From Zingiber officinale (taxonomy: Eukaryota > Streptophyta > Magnoliopsida > Zingiberales > Zingiberaceae), in contig NC_056000.1 of assembly GCF_018446385.1 (NCBI RefSeq), positions 52,794,722-52,858,721 of the forward strand: DNA of 64,000 nucleotides. Reading direction: 5' to 3'. The notes below the pieces were generated by a model, which did no database searches, was not told the DNA's origin, and saw only the letters and a program-made list of their open reading frames with translations. This document shows positions 23,555-35,653 of the stretch, in pieces. The position numbers and the translations under genes were made by a program. The first letter of the stretch is position 1; every line of letters begins with the position of its first letter.

Positions 23555-24975
23555 TTAACTTATATAAGATTTTGGAACCCAATATAGGTTCCTTCCAACT
23601 AAATTAATTAAAAATCTCTTAGGAATATATTTTTGAGAAATTTTTCTAATTTGTCCTTTGTGATAATTAAAATACCGGTTCAAATTATATTTCCTAATAT
23701 TTTGATTTTTAGCATTTAAGCATGCACGATTTTTCAAGTCTTCTACTTGTATTTTCAATTTATCATTTTCCAATTTTAATTTTTCAAAATCTTCTAATAG
23801 ATAGGATTTGGCTAGAATTAATTTTAATTCTTTATTTCTTTTTCTAATTTGCAACCGTCTTTAGATAATAACTTATCGGGAGGAAGGGATCGTACCTGAC
23901 TTACCTTGTCGATCTCATTATCTGTATCTCCTCCTGAATGGCTGCTTTCTTCCGATGTCACACCCCCTTCATCGATGCTTATTTCGGATGAACTTGCTTC
24001 ATTTTCGTCGTCTTGATGACTTGCCATTAACGCAAGTCCAGAGAAAGCCTCAATCTCTTATTCAGACAACGTTTCGTCCCACGTCACCTACAGGTTTTTG
24101 TGCTTGTTCATTTGGACTGGCTTCTTATTCTTGCCCTTGTCCTTGTTCTTCAATTTAGGACAGTTGTCTTTAACATACCCTTCTTCATTGCAGTGATAGC
24201 ATTTGATTTTCCTTTTCTTTCTACCTTACAGATGGTCAGTTTTTCTAGATTTAAATAATTTTTTAAATTATCTTACCATCATTACCGTTCGTCGTCATCC
24301 AGAGAGGATTCTGAATATTGTTCGTCCATCTTAGTCTTGAGGACAATATTGTGCTTCGCCTCCTTCTTCGAATCTTCACATCTCTTTTCATGGACTTCAA
24401 ATGTTGAAAACATTTCTTCTAAGGTGACAGCTTCTAAATCTTTAGAAATATAGTAAGCATCTACTAATGATGCCCACTTAGTAGATCTAGGAAATACATT
24501 AAGCGTGTACCTTAGAGAATCTCGGTTGTTTATCTTTTCTCCGAGATTCATGAGTCCGATGATTAGTTCCTTCATTCTCGAGTTAAGATGTGCAACGGTT
24601 TCTTCTACTTCTAGTTTTATATTGCTTAACTGATTCCTTAGTAGATCTCATCTCGCGAGCTTGGTTTCGGGCATCCCTTCGTGTAGCTCAAGGAACTTCT
24701 CCTAAAGCTCCTTTGCTGAGTCGTAGGCCCCGATCCGATTGACTTCTTGTGGTTGTAGGATGCTCAGTAGATAGAACTCTACTTTTCCATTTACCACAAA
24801 GTCGGATCTGCTCCTTCTTCGTCCACTGATATTCTTCCTTACCTTCGAGTGCTACAAAATTGAATTTCATTATTAAAATCAATTCAAAATCGGTTTTAAA
24901 GAATACCTCCATTTTCTTTTTCCAGCTCGCGAATTCCCCCTCAAACTTCGGTGGATAGATGCTCGGTCTGGCCAT
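23555..24975 (-). pseudogene. gag of gag-only element (minus copy)
   Basis: Starts with ATG at 24975 and reads IYPPKFEGEFASWKKKMEVFF, the N-terminal Gag motif shared with the Sirevirus gags here. It then loses frame near 24790 and elsewhere. Order: N-terminal fold, segment with LRYTLNVFPRSTKWASLVDA (about 24460-24510), zinc knuckle CYHCNEEGYVKDNC (about 24165-24206) with tyrosine in place of the histidine, acidic/serine block (23890-24020), coiled coil (23700-23830), and C-terminal YIPKRF and YWVPKS. Damaged, but its block order matches the plus-strand copy at 43802-45237. Confidence 0.82.
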
Positions 24976-25032
24976 CTCGTGTGCTTTGTTCGACGGTTAG
25001 TCCTCCTGAAGCGTCCTTACTCTGATACCATT

Positions 25033-25853
25033 TGTTTGGACCTCGGCACCTGGCTAGAGGGGGGGTGAATAGCCCCTGCACAAATTAAATAAAACAAACC
25101 TTTCTCGGCTTATAACTTAAACAAAATAAACACTTGCATAAGAATAAATAAAAGTCTAAAAGGAAAGAGGCGCCGAGAATTTACTTGGTTGCAACCAGGG
25201 AGATTGTTAATCCAAGATAGTGAAGTCGCACTAATTTCTCCTTCAGGCGGAGAAGCCTCTTATAGCAATGAAAGCACAGAAACAGAAAGCTAAAACAGAA
25301 CAGTGAATGCGTACAAGTGTTGTATTGATCTTTCTTGTTATAATTTAGCGTTGGGAGTAGGGATGCTTATATAGCCCTGCTCGGGGCACTTGGAAGGGCT
25401 CCAGACACCTAGAGGGAGATAAAACTTTATCCCCTTCACAACAGATCCCGGACTGAGTTTGGGTGCCTGGACCAGGAAAGTCAACCAAGTTGACTTTTTC
25501 TAGTCCGGGCCTTCGGCTCCGGTTTCTCTTGCTTGGGTGATCTCGTCCATCCGGAATAGGGCTCACTCGAACCCAACCTCCAACCTTCTCTAGCAAGCTT
25601 CTGCTCCTGGCTTCTCGTCCCTCGGAAACGTCGCATGCCTCCTTCTCGTCCGCCCGCGTACTCTTTCACAACACCTCGTCCCTCAGACGCACTAAGCCCG
25701 TCGGCTCTCTCCCATGCGGTCCTTCTCGCTAGCTGCGTCTTTTGCTCAACATCCTGTGCTCCTAAGTTCCTGCGCACTTAGACACAGGATTAAACACAAC
25801 ATGACCTAACATAACTTATTTGATCACATCAAAATAACCTTCGAGTACCAACA
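25033..25853 (-). repeat. 5' LTR of gag-only element (minus)
   Basis: 821 bp, TGTTGG at 25853 to AAACA at 25033. TATATAAG TATA box on the minus strand at 25366-25373. Confidence 0.85.
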
Positions 25854-26492
25854 ATGTGTATTTATAAGGGTCTCACATTACCTAACTTGAACATTTATTG
25901 GATGTCTAAATACGTATCCATACTATTTTAAATGTATTTTTCAGAGTTTTCCTTTAATAGACATCAATCCTAATTTTCTCTTAAATATTCTAATTTTTAA
26001 TCCTATAGATCTTAGTATGTTCGCATATCAACCTTAACATTCTTATTTTTACAACTCTAATCTTTTTCTCATGTGCACGCTTCATAGCACAACATTTAGG
26101 TTCATATAACATAACAAATCTAACCATCATTTTGTAAAACTTTCCTTTAAATCTTAGAAGTATTATACAATCACAAAGGACACTCAATGTCCTCCTCTAT
26201 TTTAATCATTGTACTTGTATGTAAAACATCTCTATCAATCCCTCCATCCTTTTGTATAAACAATCTTAGATATTTAAAACTCTCAATTACAAGCAACTTG
26301 TTATCTCATAACTTAACAATTATTTTATTATGTCTAATACTACTAAACTTAAACTTCATATATTTTATCTTTACTCTATTAAATTTGAAAGTTCTTATTT
26401 CTAGTATTTATGGCAATATTCAAACTTAGCATTTACTTCTATACATGTATCATCAATCAAATTAATATCGTCTGTAAACAACATACACCATA
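25854..26492 (-). pseudogene. L1-type LINE ORF2, C-terminal RT fragment (piece 3 of 3)
   Basis: Minus-strand coding remnant of a plant non-LTR retrotransposon. CMLFTDDINLID near 26460-26488 corresponds to the RT catalytic box (normally F/YADD). It is followed by FKYLRLFIQKDGGI (about 26255-26300) and the C-terminal block FYKMMVRFVMLYEPKC to RMLRLICEHTK (26010-26140). There are stops and indels throughout. The right end is cut at 26492 by the CACTA element; upstream parts continue at 42754-42794 and 46556 to about 48150. The small frame at 25990-26187 belongs to it. Confidence 0.75.
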
Positions 26493-26760
26493 CATTATAA
26501 GAAAAATCGTATTTACTGACCAAAATTTTAGTCGCTATTTGGTGATTAATTGCATTTAGAGACCAGTCATAAGTTTTTTGTCACTGCTAAAATTAGCAAC
26601 AGAATTTAAAAGTTTTATCGTTAAATTAGTGACAGAGATAAAAGTTTCGTCATTAAATTTAGCTATAAATTAATATTTCATCGCTAAATAGCGATAGAAT
26701 TTAAATTTTGTTGCTAAATTTAACTAAAATTTTAGTAGAATCCCCTTCATTATGATATTT
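26493..26760. repeat. Left subterminal repeats of CACTA element
   Basis: Degenerate repeats such as GTCGCTATTTGGTGA and ATCGCTAAATAGCGATAG at 20-40 bp spacing, in both orientations. In En/Spm elements this region holds transposase-binding motifs. The rest to about 27460 is AT-rich with no supported gene. Confidence 0.7.
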
Positions 26761-27469
26761 AAATCCTATTTATATCCAAATTTCAATCTAACATTTAAAA
26801 ACTCATTCATTACATTCAACATTTAACATTCATCATCATTTACAAACCATCCGCGAAACATTCAACATTCACAAACTCTTCATTTATCAACAAATCAACA
26901 TCATATTAACAATAAAGCAATATTTAAAGCATTGTACATGGTTTAAAAATAGTACATCCATCACTTCCATCACAAAAATAATCACATATAGTTCAAATCC
27001 ATCCCTAAACCCTAAAACCCTCAAAAACTAGTACATTTATCATCATCCCATCTTGCAGCAAGTGCAATACTATAGGTTGTTAATAAAACAAGCACATGTT
27101 CAAACTTCACTAAATTTTCTATTTTGAAAAAAAATCTTGTTCATATATGAATCTAAAGTTATAATAGATATATACAAAGTCAACTATTTATTAGAAGAAT
27201 ACACAAATTGATAAACACAAGTTTAATATACTTTAAAACATAGGCATACCTTAATGATGGTATCAAATCCAGTTTTTGAAGTGTTGACTTTTTATCTATA
27301 GTCTTCTTGAAAAGATATAATACAATTAGAGCTGTATATAATATCAAAATTAATAGAACCATTTTGGATGATTTATGAGTGATAAATAAAAAACTAAGTT
27401 GAAGGTCAATACACCTCAAAACAATTGTTGTTATTATAATGAGTTGCTTATCAATAGTGTTTGTGTCTC

Positions 27470-28710
<1,241 letters not shown>

Positions 28711-29039
28711 AGAGTAAAACTGCATGAATTTTTTTTCATATTTTGAAATAAAAGATTAGATAAATTTGAATTACTAATAACATTAATACTTACTAATCTC
28801 CAGTAATCCTCAACATAATTTGGCTACTATGTACTGCTACAATATCTAATATGATTATATCTACAAAATAATATTATAGCATATACACATTCCAAATAAT
28901 AATCAAATTAGAACAATAATATCTTATATGGTAGCACTAGTCAGATTTACATGTAAAAAGTAAGAATATCCTAAAATTTAATAATCATTACAATCTGAAT
29001 CATTAATCATTTCTAAGTTTTCATTACTAGACTTATTAG

Positions 29040-30756
29040 TACATCAAGTTCCTCACTGTTGGATTGAAAATATTATTGAATTTTTTTTCTTAATATGCAT
29101 CACATCTAAATTATGTCGAATGAGTAGATATTTCCAATATGATAGCTCTCAAAATATGCTTTGTTTGTTCCGACTACACTTGCACACCCTAACAATATAT
29201 TTATTTAAATCATTATAAGCCATTTAAGTTACTGATACAAATCCATAGTTGTCTATTTCCTCAAGGATTTCCTCTCTTGACTTGATTACAGACGGAAGTT
29301 TTCTAACCACTTCATACTTCATGAACTCTTTCTTATTTCCCCTAAAAGGATGCTCCGATGGTAAAATTTATGATGATTATCAAACCAAGATCTTTCCACT
29401 GTAAAGTATTGAAAATGCATCAAACTTTATCATGCAATGTAGACATGTTAACTTACTAGTCGTGCTCCATCCTAATAACAGTGAGTAAGCTGGAAAATTA
29501 CTAATCGTCCATAATAAAGCAACATGCAATGTAAAATTAGTTTTATTTGCAATATCATAAGTCTTCGACCCTACATTTCATAATTATTTTATCTCGATAA
29601 TCAAAGGTTGTAAAAAAATATCTATCTTTTTTTTTGGAATCTTTAGACTAGGAATAAATACAGTAAAAATATGTGCTCATCTTTTATACACATCTATGAT
29701 GATAAGTTATATAATATTAATATAACTTGTCAAGATGAATATTGTTGTCCAGATTGACTAAATGACTGAAATTCATCTACTGAAAGTCTAATATTAGATT
29801 ACATGGTTCCAATACAAAAGAGAAAAATATTGTATCAAAATATTTCCATGTAGGGGAGTCAGAAGGATGACATATTATATCTCCTTCATATACATGCTCA
29901 TGATGCCACCTTATTTGGCTTGTTGTTGTGGTAGATATATACAAACGTTGAAGTTTAGTAGTTAATGGGAAGTAATACATAACTTTTCATGCTAAATTGT
30001 TGTTATTCTTCCCTGATATGCGACTACGCTATTTATAACAAGAGTGATTACAAATTTTCCATTCAATAAGTTCACTATCTTTATTCCAAAAGATCATTTA
30101 TTTATAATAATCAATCTTTTCTACATGCCAATCTGAACCTCTAACCAATTTCTTTGTACTGTAGAAGCTATCGATCATTATGTTATCAACAAGGATCAAC
30201 TTTGACATAATATCATTGTAACATCGTTATATGTTTTGCCTTGATGTCCAATAGTCCTGCAATAGTTGATAGTTGAGAATGATCAGAAGGGATATCTTCT
30301 TATACTTCTCTTTCACTAGTCTTTAATATGTCATATAGTTTCTGGACTTCAGGTGTTGGTATCTCTGTGTTTATATTTGAATGATCAAGTGCATTCATCG
30401 CATTGTAAACCATTGATTACATTGCATTGTCATTAGATGATGATTCCTCTTGAGCAATAGGGATAGATGACGAAGTAATAGAAGGTCCAATTGAGTCATA
30501 CAAATAAGGCTCTCTATGACAATACCAGTTGTAATAATTTGGATAAAATCATTTCTACCTAGATGTACTTTCACAATATTTTCATCTTGAAAAATTATAT
30601 TTCTAAATTTGCAATGATTATATGGACAACGTAACTTGTCACCATCCATACAGTTTAGATGATGCTTAGCAAAGTTCACAAACTCTCAACTTCATCAAAA
30701 TATTCATCAGTGATATATCCATTTTGTAACCTATTATACATTCAAGCTTTATTCAT
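29040..30756 (-). pseudogene. CACTA transposase (TNP2 family, with transposase-associated N-terminal domain)
   Basis: Minus strand from a start codon at 30756-30754 (MNKA). The N-terminal transposase-associated domain (PF13963-like) shows MYNRLQNGYITDEYFDEV and then KLRCPYNHCKF with paired cysteines (30600-30740). The TNP2 core (PF02992-like) shows LQRLYISTTTTSQIRWHHEH and HPSDSPTWKYFD (29800-29960), then LLWTISNFPAYSLLLGW (about 29480-29530) and CKCSRNKACFESYHIG (about 29115-29190). Numerous stops and frameshifts. A SINE is inserted at the start codon. In the intact family this protein binds element ends and catalyses excision and insertion. Confidence 0.8.
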
Positions 30757-30765
30757 ATAAATTGT

Positions 30766-30959
30766 TGCCCCCAGGGTGTAACGCAAATGATGGGTGCATG
30801 ACATCTCTGGTGTAATAGTAAGGGTCGATTCTCAAGAATTGATAACCTGGGGTTTACCCCATCATACGCCTAGTGTCTGTGTATTTACATTTACCTCTCT
30901 CCATATCCGTGGGCCCGACACTAAGAGGCTTTTAAGGTAACGGATTTACCTTTTTTTTA
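30766..30959 (+). mobile_element. tRNA-derived SINE with 17 bp target duplication
   Basis: A 194 bp element flanked by TTATTCATATAAATTGT at 30749-30765 and 30960-30976. It has an A-box-like GTAACGCAAATG (30778) and a B-box-like GGGTCGATTCT (30822-30832) about 33 bp apart, and ends in a T-rich tail. A second copy is at 41830-42030 and diverged copies are at 61085-61772. The target duplication includes the ATG of the CACTA transposase, so that codon now occurs on both sides. Confidence 0.88.
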
Positions 30960-31171
30960 TTATTCATATAAATTGTAACCTAATGAGGAATAAATTTATA
31001 ATATTATTAAACGTTTAAAACTAAACATGCATATAGTTTAAACTTAATCTTAATTAAATAATTAAAACATAATACTATTAATAGCACTTAAACTTAAACT
31101 AAACATTAAATTTGAACCTCAAAAGAAGTAGTGACACTGAAAGCGAATATAACAGGTGGGATGGAGAAAAG

Positions 31172-34100
31172 TGTGAGATCTCAGAAAAATTTAAATAATA
31201 GGGTTATTTGAGAAATAGCCTTACAAAATTTTTTCGGAATTTTAGAAATTTTCTGGGAATTTTTCGGAACTCGTATGACGGGTTTTGAGGGGATCAATTA
31301 ACGGGTACGGATAAAGCCTGTTTGGGATACCCGTTTAGGTGAGGAAAAGATTTAATTATAAATTCCTTTATTTCTTTTCTTTCCCCCAAATCGCCGATCC
31401 ACCCGACCCTCACGATCCCGATCTCTTCTTCCCCGATCTCCCCTTCTTCCTTCTCTGTTCTCTCTCTCTCGGACGAGCGACGGTGACGGGAGCAAGGCTC
31501 CAGCTCCGGTGATCTTCCTTTACCAGCGCCGGCGGCCGTTGAGCACAGATCCAGGCGGCGCTGTTCCTCTCCGGATCGCAGGCATGGCGTCGCATCTTCT
31601 CTAGCCGACCTTGCTTCCCCGATCCGACGCTACTGGATCGATCCAGATCCGCCCGATCGTCAGCATGGAAGGAACATTAGGGTCTTGAGGGTAAGCGACC
31701 GATCTTTCCTCTTTTCCATTGCTCGGATTTGTGCCCTAGCTTTGAGTTCTTCCTCGATTCTGCTCTCTTACTCTAATGGTCAGGGATCCTATATCAGATC
31801 TTGGATCCAATCTTCGTTCTTGTTAATTTGGGGACAGAAGAATTCCTGGTACGTTGCTTCACGGATCAGATGGGGCGACGTTTTCTGGAGACGATCGATT
31901 GAGGTAAGCTTAGGTCTTCTTCTCTGCTACCGATACTCTATCCTTGATCCTCATCTTCTCGTGATTGATTTAGGTTTCGGTTGATGATGATGGGATCAAT
32001 TGAGTTGTTGGGCAGAGGATTGAAGGGTTGATTGATGTCTTGGATTGCTTGATTTGAGATCAGTGATCTGCTTGTTGATCTCTTCTCTTGATCCGATCAG
32101 TGAGGTGAGTTCTGTTGCTGTGAGGCTGGGATTGTGATCTTTGAGGTGTATCCAGCAGCTTTCCCTAACCGGCAGCAACCCCTTTGGTTGTGATCTATTG
32201 GTGATCACCTTGGATTCGAGGTAAGGAATAGGATAATTGATCTTGTTGTAGATCATGTATTGAAATTGGATATTAGTTGATGATCTTGTTCTAGATGAAT
32301 TTGATTCATGTATTGGATTAGAAATGCATTGGATTAATCCATGATTAGTTAATACATGTGTGTAGATTTAATTGTGTAGAAGAAATCTAATGAAATGGTT
32401 AGGGTTAGGGTAATTAACCCTAATCAACCGTTGGATTTCTAATCTAATTGGTGATTAGGGATTAGGTAACTAACCCTAATCGACCATTATATTTAAATTG
32501 GTAAGTTGAGATTGTGGATTAGGGTTTTACCCTAATTTAGTGTTAGAGATTTTATTTAGCTATTCATGTGGATTTAGCTGAATAAAATATATATGTTGTT
32601 TGATGCAGGAGTCTGATTTGAGACAGGCGTCTCGACGTTGACTTCGGATTTGGATTGTACCTTCTATTTCAAGCGGGTACCCTTTGACTTATCTTTTAAT
32701 AGTGTCTTATGATATGTGCAGTTTATATATACTTACTAGTATTGGTAGTTAGTATTTCCTGGATTTAGTTTAGTTGATACCTGCTACATGCTTCTACTGT
32801 TATTTGCTATACATTAGGCTGGTATACCTTTACTTCTTATCATGTGTATATATGTTCGTGGGTATGGACATCTATAGTGCTCTACTCTACTGGATTAGTT
32901 GCTTTACATGTGTGATACATGCTCTTGGATTCATGATACTTACATCATTGTTGTATGTGATGTCTTTGGATTTATGCTGTTTATTATCCTTGTTATATAT
33001 GTGTTTATCTGTTTGGCATCTACACATATGGAGGAGGATATGTTCAGGTATGACATACTGTAGCCGCATGCACCATATCGCATGATTGCATGCTGGGCGA
33101 TTGACGACTCCATTATTGTTGAGCTCGTCGGCCGGCTACATTGACCTGCACACCACGTGACCATTGCATGGGTAGTGGCACAGCACACAGGGTGTGTAGG
33201 TTGCTCGGTGGTGCTCCGCTGGAGGCTCCACTCATGGGTAGTGTGATAGGCAGCGTGGTAGCACACCGGGGTCCCTCCCCGTCATTGTGTACCGGGAGAT
33301 GAGAGCATGGCGCTCCCTCCTATAGTGAGGTTGGAGGATAGGTGTACTCTGGTGCATCCCGTCCACTCGGTCACTCTTCAGGGGTAGTGACGGCAGAGTG
33401 CACGGTGTCACAGCCCTACCCACGCGGTCTCACCATTGTGTGTGAGATTCTGACTGGCGTCAAGGGTGACCATGTCATTTGCATCATATGCACAGATTGC
33501 ATTAATTATGATTGATGCATTTTGGTGATTGCATATGATTGACATGCATACAGGTTATATGCTTTTGCTCTGACTATCTTTATCTGTGTATGTTTACAGT
33601 CAGTTGCACAAGCCTCGCAGGTGAGTACAGTTTATTTCAGTTATGCATTTTCTTATTATTCTTGCTATAGACTGTACCTTATGCCTATTGTTGGTTACTA
33701 CAGTTTATTTCAGCTATGCATATCTGTTATTCTGTTAGGAGACTATACCGTAGGTTGTATGGTTAGAGAACTGTACTCTTGATTCCATGGTTTAGGAGAC
33801 TGTACCTTAGGCTATTATTGGTGGATATATATTGTTGTACATGTCTATTGGTTTACCTGCTGAGTTCTTTGAACTCACCCCGTTGTTACTATTTTTCAGG
33901 TTGAGGCCGTCAGGAGAGATTCCAGTCGCTAGGCCCTTTGTCGCGAAGATTTCTAGATATCATTTTCTGTATTCGCTTTTATTCGTATACTTGTGATGTG
34001 GGTTTGTATTGTGGACTTTATATTGAACATTCGGGTTTGCTACTTTGTTTTCCGCTGCGAATATTTCATTACTTCGTGGATTTCATTTCTTCGTTGTAGT

Positions 34101-34307
34101 GGAGTAGGATGTGTACGTATATCTTCGTTGATTTCTATATCATCTTTTCGTTAAATATAACTGCGTGGATTGTTTACTATTTGTGTGTATTGTTCCGACC
34201 GAGTATGGCCGAGGTATAGATATATGTATACTGAGATTCATATTGTCCGCCGTACAGGGGAGATGCTGCCGAAATTTCTTCGGACAGGGACTACCTGGAG
34301 CATGACA
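31172..34307 (+). repeat. 5' LTR of Tekay-like element
   Basis: 3136 bp, non-coding. The short frames inside it recur in the other LTR and are not genes. A telomere-like GGTTAGGGTTAGGG lies near 32398. Confidence 0.92.
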
Positions 34308-34548
34308 ATATTTTTGGTATCAGAGCATCGGATACTGGTTCTTACGAGTTTTGCGAGCTTATCCGGATATTTTCGGATTCGTACGGATTTCCGTCGATTT
34401 TCCCGTTTCAGAATTCCGAGGTATTTTGACGAGGTTCTTTTTGGGGCTAAGCAGCGGCAGGACATCTCCAGACGGTAAATAGGTAAATGAGGTAATTTTT
34501 CAGTTTTTATACCTGTAGTGATATCTGGGTATCATTTTTTTTACAGAT

Positions 34549-35635
34549 ATGATACATACACGTGTTCTAGCACTTAGACGTGGTGGCACACGTAAGATGC
34601 CGATAGATTTTTCTGAGACAGAGTCTTCAGAGAGGTCTGCTAGGGTTGAGCTTGTCCGTCAGGGGCAGACTCCTCAGGTCATTGTGGGTATGTCTGCTTA
34701 TCAGACCCCAATAGTTCCGACTATAGAGGTACAGACCTCGACTGTACCCCTAGTGGTATCACCTTCAGTATACCCGACACCCCCTCTAGTCGTGCCTACT
34801 ACTGCATACTTGAGGTACGAGATGAGGTAGAGATCTGGTGGGACACTCAGCGCTCAATTATCGGTGAGTAGCATATTACCTGGGCGAGATTTAGGGAGGC
34901 ATTCGAGAGTCAGTATTTTCTCGGCGTATCAGATGACACGTCAGCAGGATTTTCTGAGTCTTCGGCAGAATAACCGCTCAGTGATGGAGTATAATGTCTA
35001 ATTTAAATCGGTTGGCCAGATTCTATCCTGAGTTGGTGGCTGAGGACAGATCTCGTATGCTCTAGTTTGTCTAGGGACAAGACGGGCATCTTCAGGTGAA
35101 GATTGCCGGTCTTGGTGTAGTATCATACACAGAGGCACTGGATAGGGCTCTTATGATTGAGTCAGCTCATCAGAGAGTGAAAGTAGACAAGAAGAGGAAG
35201 CAGACTGATCGGACTTCCAGACAGACCCAGCAGCCACAGACTACTGGACAGCAGCAGAGCAGTCGCCCTCAGACAGGTCAGAGTACTTCTGGGTTATCTG
35301 GCCGACCCCAGAAGTCAGGACGATCTTCATCTGGACGTTCCCGGTCTTCTAAGCAGAACCGGAAACAGTCCGTCGGTGACCCTCACTGTATCCGATGCGG
35401 ATCCCGAGATCACATCATCTTTGCATGTACTCTGGGACAGTCAGTTTGCTATTATTGTAAACTGTCTGGGCACTTGAGCTGAAACTGTCCACTGAAGGCT
35501 CAGCATGTAGCCTCCGGGGGTTCTCTTCCGAGAGGACAATTTGGTCAGTCCGGGACTCAGCGAGGTGGGCTGGAGCCCAATCTTCGCATCATTAGCAGAG
35601 GACAGCTCCCCCTGCAACAGCTGCATACGGCATGC
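34549..35635 (+). pseudogene. gag of Tekay-like element, internally deleted
   Basis: Begins with ATG at 34549 (MIHTRVLALRRGG) and stays open for 93 codons. Gag then continues in shifting frames: the segment around 34930-35010 (YQMTRQQDFLSLRQ) and the part from 35096 to 35482. It ends with a first cysteine box (CIRCGSRDHIIFAC, about 35391) and a second box CYYCKLSGHLS cut by TGA at 35480-35482. The usual protease that should follow is absent: the sequence jumps from the Gag tail to RT within about 170 bp. Confidence 0.75.
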
Positions 35636-35653
35636 GCGGGCAGGAGCATTCCA

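Larger units (their letters stand above)
22092..25853 (-). mobile_element. Complete gag-only LTR retrotransposon (non-autonomous), 3762 bp
   Basis: LTRs at 22092-22965 (3') and 25033-25853 (5'). The 5' LTR is followed inward by TGGTATCAGAG (25020-25030, minus), a tRNA-iMet primer site. The 3' LTR is preceded by AAAAAAAGGGGAGAT (polypurine tract, about 22966-22980, minus). Flanks TTGTG and ATGTG agree at 4 of 5 bases. Only about 2067 bp lies between the LTRs and it encodes Gag alone; no protease, integrase or RT. The copy at 42795-46555 has the same design and length. Confidence 0.88.

Noticed and set aside
32397-32430. TTAGGG-like repeats as an interstitial telomere
   Set aside because: Only two units, of the six-base rather than the plant seven-base type, and present in both LTR copies.
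31410-33423. Several frames of 60-108 codons repeated at 38677-40674
   Set aside because: They lie in the long LTRs of the Tekay-like element, occur in both copies and have no protein features.
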